This document shows, in pieces, positions 51,918-64,000 of a stretch of 64,000 nucleotides of DNA. Under the pieces are notes generated by a model. It was not told the DNA's origin. It worked only from the letters and a program-made list of their open reading frames with translations, and ran no database searches. Origin of the DNA: Allacma fusca (taxonomy: Eukaryota > Arthropoda > Collembola > Symphypleona > Sminthuridae). Position 1 is the stretch's first letter. Each line of letters opens with the position of its first letter. The stretch is taken from assembly GCA_947179485.1 (NCBI GenBank), contig OX359249.1, forward strand, positions 11,036,001 to 11,100,000, written 5' to 3'. A program made the translations under genes and the position numbers.

Positions 51918-54517
51918 TTGAGAAAGCTGTAACACTATCATTTCATACCTACGATAAAAAATTTCGCTCCGCGGATCCCTCCATCCAATAACTATTCACA
52001 TGATATAGATAAGTACTTATATATAGGGGAAATAATAGACATTTCCCCGTACAAACAACATTTCTGATCCTTTCCGTGAATGTCACGGCTAATATTTTCC
52101 CTTTAGTCTACAAAATGACTTGATCCCTCCAGACTTCACACATAAACTGATTCTACTTCAAAAATAGAAAGTCATCACCTACCCATGTACTCACATCTTA
52201 CCTATACCATGAAGGCATAACAAAATAATTTACTCAAAGAGCTCTTTTGGAATCAACACTCATTTTTCTTACACATTAACTCTGAAAGCCCACCAACAAT
52301 ATCTACATTTCCAAATGTCACAAATACTCAGAAGGCATTTAAATAACTTTGAATATTCAAAATAACGTAATCCATTTCTTCCAAGGGTTAGACTACATTG
52401 TACATATTTACTCCAAGTGTAACTCCAAGAGCACTGAGCCATTGCTTTGCTATCCTTCGCACGTATACATAAATAGGTACATTATTACTACAATCCCTTC
52501 CTTTTTATAATCCACAATCCACATCCTCAAATAAGAAAATACTGACAGAGAGACAAGTTTCCAAAGCTCAGTTTGTAAATTCTAAAGAAAATCTATCTTC
52601 CACGCACACACATACAAAATTGAGTCTTCCCACATTGGAGGAAATAGTAATAATTTATTTTGGAGTGTGTACAGAAGGGTCACTATAATAATTATTAGTT
52701 TCCCACAACACCATTTGTATTTCCAGTGAAATGAAATGGAGATAGAAAGAACCAATAAATCAGTCAGTGCATTTCCCAGAGCTATAGCTAGTCCTCAATA
52801 ATATCTCCCCTATCTCTATGTAAATATAAGTATGTAAGTACTACAAACACATACATCATACACATATAAAAATTATATTCTCTGCCTTGTTCTATTTTTC
52901 CTGTCAAAAGCTCAAATCCTAAATGGACTAATAACACATGGAAGTTTCTCAAGGAGGACAATTTTTTGAGTACGACGTCCGTCTCTCCTTCCCCTGTCCC
53001 CTCTCAGTAGAGTCAAGGAAACGGATAGGTTAGGTTAGGAGAGGTGGAACGACGGAATGGTGACAGTGGTTTCCTCGTTGGGCCCATTTTCTATATAATC
53101 GTCATAATGTCAAAATAGCACATAATATATAATTTATATTCTCCCCGACTATTAGCCATGTTTCCTCAACTCAGCTCAAAAATTATACTTAGGAAAACAT
53201 TCATTTCTCAGAGAGGCATTTCAACAGTCTAAATACAGTAGTGACGTTATCCTCACTACATACATATGGAATACCATTTACATTTAAAACATTATTGCTA
53301 AACACATTTGGACATATGTACACTGACTATTTTCAAAGGGGTAGGAGATTGATAGATATGTACTAGTGTCTATACAGTAACACCAGAAGCGTGTGGAATT
53401 ATTAAAGCCCATGTAGCTTTTACCAGCGTTTTAGTATTTTAGCAGAGAGACATTACTTTCCACTTTATAACTAGGGCATGTTTATTTCATGTATACCTCA
53501 CAGATCTATTGCAGAGTGCTGGGATGCAACCAATCATAAAGATGAGCACAATATTGCAAAAAAAAGGCATCATCATGAAAATTAATCATTCTCAAATTGG
53601 TTTAGGTTGAAAAATCTGCAAAAGCACACAAGTTATTTTATCAGGTCAATTTGCTTGTTCCTATAAAAACTGCAACTGTTCCTTTACTATATTTACTCAT
53701 TACCAGTAGTAGTAGTGTCAGTTCACTGATCTAAAAATGGCTATGAGTAATTTAGAAATCATAGGACTAACTAACTATCCATCAGTACATAAATTATTAT
53801 CTACTTATAAATTTATATTGGGGGAGTATATGATGGACGTCATTCCAACGTTTTGACATGCACATAATTATTATTATTACTACATTATATACATAGATAT
53901 ACATATACGTACACTAATAGATACATTTATTGGAGTTATATCCACAACACATGGGAGGAAAGAGCTACAATTTTTTTTCTCTCTAAAAAGTAGAGATCAC
54001 TTCATCATTCAATATAACTGGTCAGGCTGCTGTCAGGTATAACTGTCGAAACTGATCAAGTCTCTGAATTCAAACTGAAAATCAGACAGAGAATTTTAAC
54101 ATTTAGCATGACTGAAGGATATACCAAAAAGCATCTTTCATTCAAGGATCATCATTAAGTTACACACACTATATGGGATATTCTCTTCATTCCAACAATC
54201 TCAAAAATGAATTAAGTGGAGGGAAACTGATTTTTCAAGACTCACTCAAAAGACAACTCACAGATATTTCACAGAGATGGAGAGAGAGACACACACACAC
54301 ACATAGACAGACTCTATAGTCTAGGCTTACTTATGATTGCATAAGCTCTTCACAGGCACACTTCCTTAAATAATACATTCTCCTCAGCATCATCCTCATC
54401 TTCTTGTGAATATTATCTCAGAAATTATGGGAGATAAAAACGATACACATCTCAACACTTCACGGTGTGAGTGGGTTTTGAGAACTCTTCGAAAAAATTC
54501 TATACCTTAGCCAATTT

Positions 54518-54763
54518 TTACTTTCTGCATGCATCTCCCAACATATCCCCCCGTCTCATCTTCGAGCAATCAGAAGTGTCAGGAGGTACATAACAACTGT
54601 TTCTCCATACGTATGTATATCCAGTTATATATGGATCTACAGGGCATCCATGTGCGTACATATAATTATTATGATACATAGGAGAGCATAGGAGAGTGCT
54701 CACAATCATCAGAGCAGAGCTAGCTGAGCGACGAACCAATTTCGTTATGGCAATGGCAGCCAT
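54518..54763 (-). CDS. Possible small cysteine-containing protein, 81 aa
   Basis: ATG at 54763, TAA at 54518. The N-terminus MAAIAITKLVRRSASSALMI has basic residues followed by a hydrophobic stretch (ALMIVSTLLC), resembling a short signal sequence or anchor. Four Cys follow in the C-terminal half (HGC, NSC, SDC, DAC), with Pro/Tyr-rich spacing. GC is above the flanks and the frame contains no simple repeat. A 9-unit AT tract lies about 20-37 bases upstream of the ATG. The stop overlaps AA|GTAAAA, a weak donor in phase 2, so an alternative Mob2 5' exon is another reading. Family not recognised. Confidence 0.3.
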   Translation of the reverse strand: MAAIAITKLVRRSASSALMIVSTLLCSPMYHNNYMYAHGCPVDPYITGYTYVWRNSCYVPPDTSDCSKMRRGDMLGDACRK

Positions 54764-56129
54764 CAGAGCAGTAAGAGCAGACTATATATATATATATATA
54801 GATACACACATGAGATGGAAGGTGACATGGACATCCCTTTCCATATAGTTACAATACCCTACAACAAGCCTAACTAGTTACATATACCCAAGTTACTTTC
54901 GCACACGAGTAAATTTAACCATGTCTTTTTACCTACTACTGATTCCGAGGCAAATGATTCAAACCAATCACTGTCACAAAAAAAACATCGCTTCTGGTTT
55001 GACAGTCCATGGTCATGCAACTCAATACACCCTACCTTTAACTCTCCTCACAAGACTCGTCAAGATAAAAATCTCAAAACATTAGTCCATAGTCCATACT
55101 CCATACCATTTACAAATAACTAATTTGAGTCAGCCTCTATCCCTCTATCCATTCCACTACATGTGCCTCAAAGACCATCCTCATACATGGTTCCATTGAA
55201 AAAGCCCGTACATGGACAATACTGAAAGAGGAGCAGGTATGTAAATGGTTTTTTTTATTAAAAAAAAATCTATTAAACAGAAAAATCCTGACCCACCTTT
55301 TGACCAATACCTCTGTAAATTACAGAATTAGTTTTTTCACTCATCCCCAGCACTGTATGCATCATGCCATTTATAACTGTCATCTAATACATTTAAATTT
55401 AAATAATAACTGGGAAAAAAACATGGTCACAATAATAATTATTATTGTTCCCAGTCAACAACTACAAACAAACAACTCACCCCAGATAAATTTGCACACA
55501 CCAAAAAAAAAAAAAAAAAGAAAAGAAAAATATATATTTCCTTCATTATCCCCATTAAAAAATCCAGATGGTTTCTTCAAGTCATTTTCCCCCTTTTTTC
55601 TATGGAGCTATATAAACGACGACCGGCGAATAAAAAAACTAATGATGAGTGCAATACAATGTACTCCAAAGACCATGTACAGTAATATAAATTAGCTGAG
55701 AAAAAAAAGAGTCAACGACAAGAATATTAGACACCCTGACTAATAATCACAGACGACAGGAGTAATTAGTATGTATTAGTAGTAGTAGTGGCCCTATAGC
55801 CGTAGTCTCGTAGAGTACTAGCCCAAGTGTACATTTCCTCTTTCCTCATAGTTCCTCTTCTCTCCTCCACCTTTTTTTCATCTTACTTTTTTACATAATG
55901 CATTGGAGGTTACAGAACTTGCAGATCCTAGGCCAACCCAGAAACTACACATGGAGACTCTCATGAGGAAAGCCCATATAGAAAGAGTGCTTTTAAATGA
56001 GAGGAGTCATCATCTGTCCTCTCGTTTCTCTGCCCTTTAACATCATATAGTAGTAGTGGTGGCAGTAGCCGTAGTGCTTGTAGCCTGTCGTCTGTGCAAA
56101 AGGAAACAAAAAACCTATAACTCCAAACT

Positions 56130-56132
<3 letters not shown>

Positions 56133-56170
<38 letters not shown>
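56133..56170. repeat. AC microsatellite
   Basis: About 19 AC units, followed by a short AT run. Confidence 0.97.
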
Positions 56171-56177
<7 letters not shown>

Positions 56178-59100
56178 GGTACTTATATTCTATACATACA
56201 TGGTAAAGAGGTTTGCAGTTGTGCCAGGGGACTTTTAGGACGAGAAAACGTGACAAAATTGGAACATTTTCAATTCTTCCCTTTATTGTTTCCCATCAAA
56301 TTACATTCAAGTTTTTCATCTCGTCGTCCATCTCACACAGCAAACCAACAGTGTGCATACATACAGATGTACTTATACGTACAGCCAAGCATGATCGTTA
56401 GATTTGCATCAGCTGCCCTACTCCGATACGCTTCACCCCTTTTGCTCCAACGTCTATCGTCTTATCAAATAATCCGCTTCGCCAGGATTTATGTGAGGTG
56501 CCTCTTTCCACGGCTCTTTAGGGTATAAGTATCAGAGTCTACACAGTCCTCAGTACAGGGATACATATGATGAGTAGTGGAGCCAGCGGGGACTATTAAC
56601 TATAAGTAAGTACATGGACTTTTGTAGTTATAGATGTAAAGTCTCCAAACGTGCTCAACTCAATTCAAATATCATGATGGGAGTATGTGGTAGTTAGTTT
56701 TGGAGTCTTATCAAAGTTTACTATGACCTGTTTTAACGTGCCACCCGAAATTACGCAATTATTATTATTTTAAATAGCTTCACGTTATTACATGCTCACA
56801 CTCACGAGATGAGGTTGTACACATCTCAAACTTTCGCATTTATGTAACCGCATGTCTAATATGCTCTCCGTAGAAGTATCTATCTACACATATAGTATAA
56901 GTATAGTTCTGGGGAGTTGACGTATAGATACTTATAGTCATACAGTCATCCCATCCTCTTTCCATCACAGCCAACGATTTAGTACACCGGGAGTTCCATT
57001 TTTATTAGAAAGTATATGCATCACGCCGACTTTACAGGATATATAAACGGTCTAGGGTCCGTCATCTCATGTCATAATATTAGACGTCAAATAATTTATA
57101 TAGGACCTTCTCAGGAATTCTGATGGCTCTCAAGCCCAGTTCAGTTTAAATGACTAGTACTACTGTATTTACATGTGTGCATACACATCATAATTATGTA
57201 CGTACATACATACAAGCAAGTGATGGGATGAAGAATAATTATTGTCATACTGCCAGCGTCAATTCACATTAAAACAGAAAACAAGTTTACGCATTTTGAG
57301 GGTGTGGGGGGAAGGGGGGAGGAGAGAAATCTATCTCCTCCATGAATGATCCTGTCGTACATCAATCAGGTCTTACACAATGATAAATTTCCATTATTGG
57401 TCATATCATATAAGAAAACACCCACATAAGAATTTTATTTTGTAAAATGAAACAACAGCGTGAACCTTTTTCCACCACATGATTTTTCAGAGAAAACTAT
57501 GTTAAAGAGCTTGTTGAAATCATACAAGCCATTACTAGTATCTAAATTATCCACATGTAGAGATTTTGGGTAAAACAGAAAGAGAGAGAGAGAGAGAGAG
57601 AGAGGAAGAGTAAGAATGCTTAAATGTTTAAATTTATTTAAAAGCTCTCAATAATGCACACACAAATGTGGGCCCCATCCAAATATGACCATAACTTTCT
57701 TCAAATACAGGGGAAAATAAACCCATATGTCTCCCCATGTGTTGAAAGACTAAATGACAGTTGACCTTTTAATGACATTGCTTGAGGTCATTAAGACATA
57801 CAATACAATTCCTACATGACATTGTAATTCATTCAATTTATTATTTAATAAAATACAGTACTGTATATTTATTTTTTTACTCTGTACAATTTGATAATAA
57901 ATCCCTGATAGAATCAATTTAGAACTATAACAACAGCTGATTGTGAGGATTATACATTAAAATAATACAAGAATTTGATAAGTCGAGCTAAATGGAAAGG
58001 TCTCGGATGTAGACAGAGTTCTGTTATGTATCTTCTCTCCTTGTAGAAAATACAGTACAGTACGTAGAACGAAAGAAAGCCTATTAGAAGCATTCGTCCT
58101 ACTTCATGGGATACCTACTCTTACACCAACTACCACCACCACAACTATATACCACAATATCCATGTAATATGTAGATACATGTAATACATATGTAGCGTT
58201 TAGGATGTTTCTTTTCCAATTTGGAAAAATAGATATATGTATCTACAATGCTCAGCTCTGTGAATTATAACCGTGTGTGGTGGGCTGCCTCAAGTCTGCA
58301 AAATTTTGTCTTCCAAACGATGTTCTGCCAATTCCCATATGGTTTTTATTTATCACATTTTTTCACACCACACAACAAAATGACATAAGAGAGCTACATA
58401 TATATAAATATATAAGGCCACCCACTCGAAAACCACAGGTACGAAAACGCAAAAACTTCCAAGTTTTGTGGTTACCGGTCCATTTAAATGAATTCCGGCT
58501 GACAGGAATGGATACTTTTGGGAATCTGCCATAGTTAATGACCATACTGTAAATGCACATAAATTCATAAAGGGACAAGGTTCGTGGTAGGCTCCCATAT
58601 ATTCCCAATAATTACTAATACTAGTATTAAATCCTTCCATGTAGTCACATATAATATAGATACTAGCTTTCCCTATGAACAGGGAACTCATAAGGTATAG
58701 TAGTAGGTAATTATGTATGCTCAGAGTCGAGTCCGTTGCTCAGGCACCATACCATATGATATGGGTGACTCATACATATACATACCTATAGTATAACTAT
58801 ACGGATTTCATCATCAAGCGGACCTCATGTCTCGAATCTCATTGCATTTTAGCCTTATAAACCTTCGAGCCGAATATGAACTTGATCAACTGAATAATGC
58901 ACTGGCTGTGTATCAAGGAGGAAGGGGGCTGTTTTAAAAAAGAAAAAAAATAATAAAGTATCCATAACCATGGATATACATATGTACATACATACGGTTG
59001 TTCTACTTTACAAGAATTTTTATGAATAATTATTCCCCTCTGTGAGATTACCCAAAGTACGTCTCTACACCAGTGAGTTGCAGTGAGTAATTATTCTATG

Positions 59101-61705
59101 CATATAATATAATAAATATAGGTATATATAGTTACCTATATCTTACTTAATACCATAAGCATTTCCTTGAGCTGGGAGAGTCCGAGCCAATGTCTTGATA
59201 GATCGGCTGAGGTTGTGGTAAGCAAGTATAGGGTACGTATTTCATAGAGTAACAACTCCTATCGAGTAAAGTATCATCGGTAATATCTAATTATTATGCA
59301 TACTATGCATACACTCATACAAACACACACACACACATACACAAACCTTTCAGTCTGGTTTCATCTGTCTGACATCGACAAGATGCATGATCATCGACAA
59401 GCCACAACTCCGGTTTCTAGAATCCTTGGAATGAAGCCATTATTGCACTTCATTGCGATTCTTAATACAATGGGTTTGAGGAATTGAAAAGGGTTTGAAA
59501 AATACGTCATATCCGAGGGCATCATATCACCTCTAACTTATACATAATACATACATACACACACACACATGATTACGTTTCTTTTACGACCCTCTACAGT
59601 AACAAGTATAAAGTTACAAACATTAAATGGCCCCTTCTAGTAAATAAAAAAACATATAGATAATATTGACCATTTGGCACTCGTAAAGCCACCGTTGCAC
59701 AACAACCCCCATCCACTAAAGACAAGTCTCATTCACAACGATAAATCCCAGGTTTCATTTCAACTCTACATCTATATGGTAATAATTCCACGCCTTCAGT
59801 GACTAACTAACTAACTAACTGTAGATGCTTCAAAGCACTTGAGGGATTTCATGTCTAAGCTACACGGGGAAATTCAATTTTCTAAACTTAATTATACATA
59901 ATTAACTATATATAGATAGTACATTGTATTTTTATATATATATTTCATGGCTATGAAACACCCGGTCAGGAACAATATAATTTCCCAGAATTCAAATAAA
60001 TGCTAATGGGAAAACTGGTCAAGTCTGAGAGTTTACAGACTCGAGACTATACATATACATATTTAATTATAAATAAGTCCTACAAAATCAGATATTTCTA
60101 TAAATCCACTGGGTGTTGTTCACACCTTTGCAAAAAATAAAAATTAAAAGAATCTTTCTACAACAAAATGTTCAAGCTTACAGCTTTAGTAACTTCAACT
60201 CCACAATCCTACAGACGTGAGAATTAAAACTGTCAACTGTACTACAAATACAAAAGTACATACATTACAGGAGGGACGTCATATAAGTAATACATAAGAA
60301 ATTGGATCTTTGCCCGATCCAAGGACTTTTAGTAGGGTAACTGGAACTAGCTTTTAAGTGTACGCATTTACTAATCTCTTTGTAATTTTTAAAGGGCTGT
60401 AAAATTCAATGGATAATACGGGGTTTTGTATGCTGATGGTAGTTGTGTGTAGAGGGGCTGAGGAGGCCATGTATCGACCATGAATAAACTAACACTTATA
60501 ATCATGGAGAGAATGCATTTTCTACAATGAGGAAAATGAGCATTTTGAAGACATACGACGAGAGGATAGGGTCAAAGTTCCCATAGATTTTTTCACCGAA
60601 GAGAAGCTGCTGGTGGAGTAGTGCCAATATACTTATATAGTGTACTAAAAACACTGACAAGCCAAGGTGCTCGCATTCGGTCAAAAACAAATATTATCTA
60701 CATGCTCAACTTGTAAACAGCTTCCACCCATAGCTCCGCATGTTTCCTCCAACAACACACACACACTCACATATATATATATATATACCTATACACACAT
60801 GCACACACACATAGGCAGACTATCCTTCCAAATAGGAAATGTATTTATATTACAAGTAACAAAATAACGTTTCAAAAAGAACCAGAACAAAATCCTCCTT
60901 GCACGTGGATGCCGTAAAAGTAAAACTCTTCATATATAGATGTGTATTCACACTGTGATCTCAACTACTATTACTGTAATATTCCTTAGTCCTTGTATAA
61001 CTATAATATAGATATACATCCAAAATACACACACATAAAATATACACAAAATATTCATCGAAATTTGTCTCTCAGCTTTTGTTCAGCTGGTTGAAAAGCT
61101 CGAGAGTAGTAGTAGTCGTAGTAGTGAGAGTAACATCTGAGTCTGAATTATATAATATGCATCAGTCCTACAAATATACATAGAATACAGATACACAACC
61201 CCCTATCCTTAATATAATCCTGAGTCCTGCAAGCATACTTTTAAAAAAGAGTAAAGGACTAAAAGAGGCGAGAGAGTGTCATATTACCATCAGTTGGATG
61301 CATGTGCTCCCTGCATAATATATAATTACATACATTTCCAGCAGCTTTGTCAACTTATGAGACGAAAAAAAACAAAGAGTAAAAACGACTTTAGATTGTT
61401 ACAGAGAGAGCTCATACAGATATACATAGGGACATTGTACAGGCTATAAGGATAAGCTTCGTAATATATAATGTAACGGCTCTGTCAGTAAGTCACTTCT
61501 AACTTCTACCCTGCCTACTACACCTATCTAGCAGTAGCACAAGTTTTCAATTAGGATTTACATTTCTGAATATTATATAAGAAATACCGTTGGGTCCACC
61601 CTCCCAACTATGACCATTTACACCTAGATTTATTACATACATACCTATGGATACATAACTTGAGATAATAAAAAAAGGCCAATGGAAAGAAAATGTCTGT
61701 AACAA

Positions 61706-61742
61706 AATAATAATAATAATAAGAATAATAATAATAATAAAA
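61706..61742. repeat. AAT array with one AAG unit
   Basis: About twelve AAT units with one G substitution. Confidence 0.95.
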
Positions 61743-62741
61743 TAAAAAACATGGGAATCTACCGACACCAACGACTTCTTAATAGATCCCTCTGGTGCAA
61801 TTCTGATAATGTGGATTACATATAACTTAATGGATTTTTTAATCGCAAGACCAACTCACAATCATGAGAGCATTTAAGAACGGTTCGCCAAGAAAGAACC
61901 CATTGGAAATATCATATTGGCATCAGCAGCCCAACTCAGCGGAACTAACTACAGAATTATTATAACTCCCTCATTCTTCCGCGTTCCCATAGAGTCAACT
62001 CTCAAATTCAAATACTAATTCAATCATCTAAGCTCATATTGATTCATCAATTTACAAAATACACATTTACTAATAATAATTATTATTATTTGGTCTCTGG
62101 ATTTGAGAACTAGTATTTAGGACGAGAGAGAGAGAGAGAGCCACCTCAATCAATTGATCCCAAACGGAGATCATCATCAGACTACCCAAGAAAAGAAATT
62201 ACAAATTCTCTTGCAGTTTTTACACACACACACACACACACACCTCAACATATAATGGATCATAGTTGAGAGGAAATTCAATCAAAGCCCGTAACCACGA
62301 TTTACCCATTGGGATATTATTCTTATTATTTCAGTTAATTTTCTTTACTAATAATGATGTCATGGACCACTCAAATATGTTCCCAATAAATTCCCCTCAT
62401 TCTTCCAAAGTATAGTCTAAGTCATCAAGTCTATCTAGATTTATAGCCTTGACAAATTGAATTGAGCAATAGTTTAAACTTTCACGACAGCTTTTGTAAG
62501 TTTTTTTTCTCAAATAAAGAAGGATTCCTTTAAAAGAATTTCTTCCAAATCGTATAGGCAGGTAGTAATTAGTAACTCCTACAAATATTTATCTAACAAC
62601 AAGTAGTGTACTAAAAGGGTTTTAAAAACTTGTTATGAGTAGATATTTTGACGTAACTCTATATATCCGTCAGCAGCCTGAAAAATCTTCAATCCCGAGA
62701 CGGAATCTATATATGATTATAATGATAGGAACAAACTAACG

Positions 62742-62744
<3 letters not shown>

Positions 62745-62783
<39 letters not shown>
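62745..62783. repeat. GA microsatellite
   Basis: About 19 uninterrupted GA units. Confidence 0.97.
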
Positions 62784-62786
<3 letters not shown>

Positions 62787-63917
62787 ATTACTTATGACCA
62801 TCCTTTAGCAAAGGAACTTGTCTCCCTCCTAAAAAAATGACCCATTGTACAGGTCATCCCTTCCATCCATAAATAATCTGTTGTTCAAAATTATGAAGAC
62901 AACCCAGAAACACTCTCCCCGATCTTACACACTCCACACAAAAGAAAGTTTCGCAAATGATTATCTATCTCTGTAACATTTCTAAAAGTTGCAAGTTGCA
63001 AGGTAGTTAATCGCAGTATTATTAAAGTAATGCATCATGTTCTATAACTCTTCATTAAAACTGAGAGCTGGCAGTACACCAGGAGGCGACTGAGTCCTCA
63101 CGAATGGTTTTTTCATTCATTCCTCCTTCACCTATGTACCTATCTATTTAAAAAAAAAGTAACTCACACATATGTATATCTACATATATAATTATATACA
63201 CAGGCATAGACTTGAATAGGACACAACAGCCGGACTTCCAAGAAAAATCTCCTTAATAAATGTCCATACAGATGCCATAAACATATATGTATATGTATCT
63301 ATGTATCCACATACTATCTTCTTTCATGCATAAAATTGTTCTTACACACTATGGCACTGAATTTATCAGAGTATAGATAGATACAGAGACTCCGAGCATT
63401 TCCGTATGAGCTGAGAGTATGAGCGAAACACATGCATTCTAAATTATCTTCCAAGAGCTACAAACAAATGCTGCCTTGTTTATACTGCACAATTATGAAC
63501 GACCAAGTAAGTATTACATCCTTAATTTATTAGATACATTGACGTAGATCCCTTTCCACATGTACTTATGTATGTACTAAGTATGTACATGTACTACTTG
63601 GAGGAGTAGCGGGGTTGAGGATAGTGTACTTGCGTCAATGTTTTTCGGGAAAAAGTCGGAAATCACCATATGGTTCACTGACTGACTCCGTCAGTTCACT
63701 CTGATAAAATAGTAAAACGTGTCAGTCTCCACATCATCTTGTCTATACACTTGATTCCTTTCCAAAAAAATTAATTTTCCATGTAGTATATATCTATATA
63801 TATATATATCTCTAGGAGAATAATCCCTGATAGCTTACGCTTATACTTAAAAAATAAAAAACCTTGGTATATATGTACCTATCATAAAAATAATAATAAT
63901 CCATATTACATACATAG

Positions 63918-63969
63918 GCTTGTCAACCAACTGGAGCACATTGACTTTGCCCTCCTATCCTTCAATCAG
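63918..63969 (+). CDS. Possible small internal exon of a neighbouring gene
   Basis: A 52 bp segment lies between CATACATAG and a consensus donor GTAAGTT. After one leading base it reads 17 codons, LVNQLEHIDFALLSFNQ, ending in phase 0. GC is near 48 percent against a very AT-rich background, and the donor is strong. The acceptor has a poor pyrimidine tract. The segment is too short to assign a family, and the window ends 31 bases later. It would be on the opposite strand to Mob2. Confidence 0.35.
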
Positions 63970-64000
63970 GTAAGTTATAAATTACAGTATATAACATACA

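Larger units (their letters stand above)
39430..54510. other. Intergenic or intronic DNA without a supported gene
   Basis: AT-rich with CA, GT, GA and AAT tracts and a small inverted-repeat unit at 44330-44504. No open frame with convincing coding character was found on either strand. Confidence 0.5.
54800..63910. other. Intergenic or intronic DNA without a supported gene
   Basis: AT-rich with CA, GA and AAT tracts. Overlapping open frames near 58277-58691 occur on both strands, but neither has splice support or a recognisable domain. Confidence 0.5.

Noticed and set aside
58277-58691. Overlapping open frames on both strands
   Set aside because: They are mutually incompatible, contain an AT-repeat YIYIYI segment and lack domains or splice sites.
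1-64000. Search for CRISPR arrays, bacterial operons, rRNA, tRNA and intact transposase or reverse transcriptase genes
   Set aside because: None seen. The spaced simple repeats are microsatellites without unique spacers, and no transposase or polymerase motifs were found in any long frame.

Overview
This is a eukaryotic, AT-rich, gene-poor window dominated by simple-sequence repeats. The one gene that can be named with confidence is a MOB kinase activator 2 (Mob2) gene on the minus strand. Its protein resembles arthropod Mob2 (a conserved RTYLWFDE / VAAPQYIDYVMTF block and the ASHT(I/L)ALF junction). Together with the very dense CA/TG, GA/CT, TAG and TACA/TATG microsatellites, this suggests an arthropod, possibly a crustacean such as a parasitic copepod. 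The species-level guess is inference only.

Layout. 1-4218: no convincing coding sequence; this lies downstream of the Mob2 stop and may hold its 3' UTR. 4219-5963: five compact Mob2 coding exons on the minus strand, separated by introns of about 120-305 bp, with all splice phases agreeing. 5964-26169: a roughly 20 kb intron rich in microsatellites below about 10 kb, which also holds two minus-strand open frames (7062-7322 and 9056-9484) that are not Mob2 core sequence. 26170-26414: a minus-strand ATG exon ending in a GTAAGT donor whose phase matches Mob2 exon 2; it is the best candidate for the first coding exon of one isoform. 26415-63917: mostly non-coding DNA with many GA, CA and TAG tracts, plus a few short GC-richer open segments (36.6 kb, 39.3 kb, 54.5 kb). 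63918-63969: a possible small plus-strand exon of a neighbouring gene at the right edge.

The joined Mob2 model is 358 codons: an unconserved N-terminal extension of about 82 residues, a full Mob1/phocein fold with the four zinc ligands present, and a Ser/Asp-rich C-terminal tail. Mob2 proteins bind and regulate NDR/Tricornered kinases. The organisation (compact core exons, very long first intron, several possible 5' starts) suggests alternative promoters producing different N-termini. I saw no rRNA, tRNA, CRISPR array or intact transposon.
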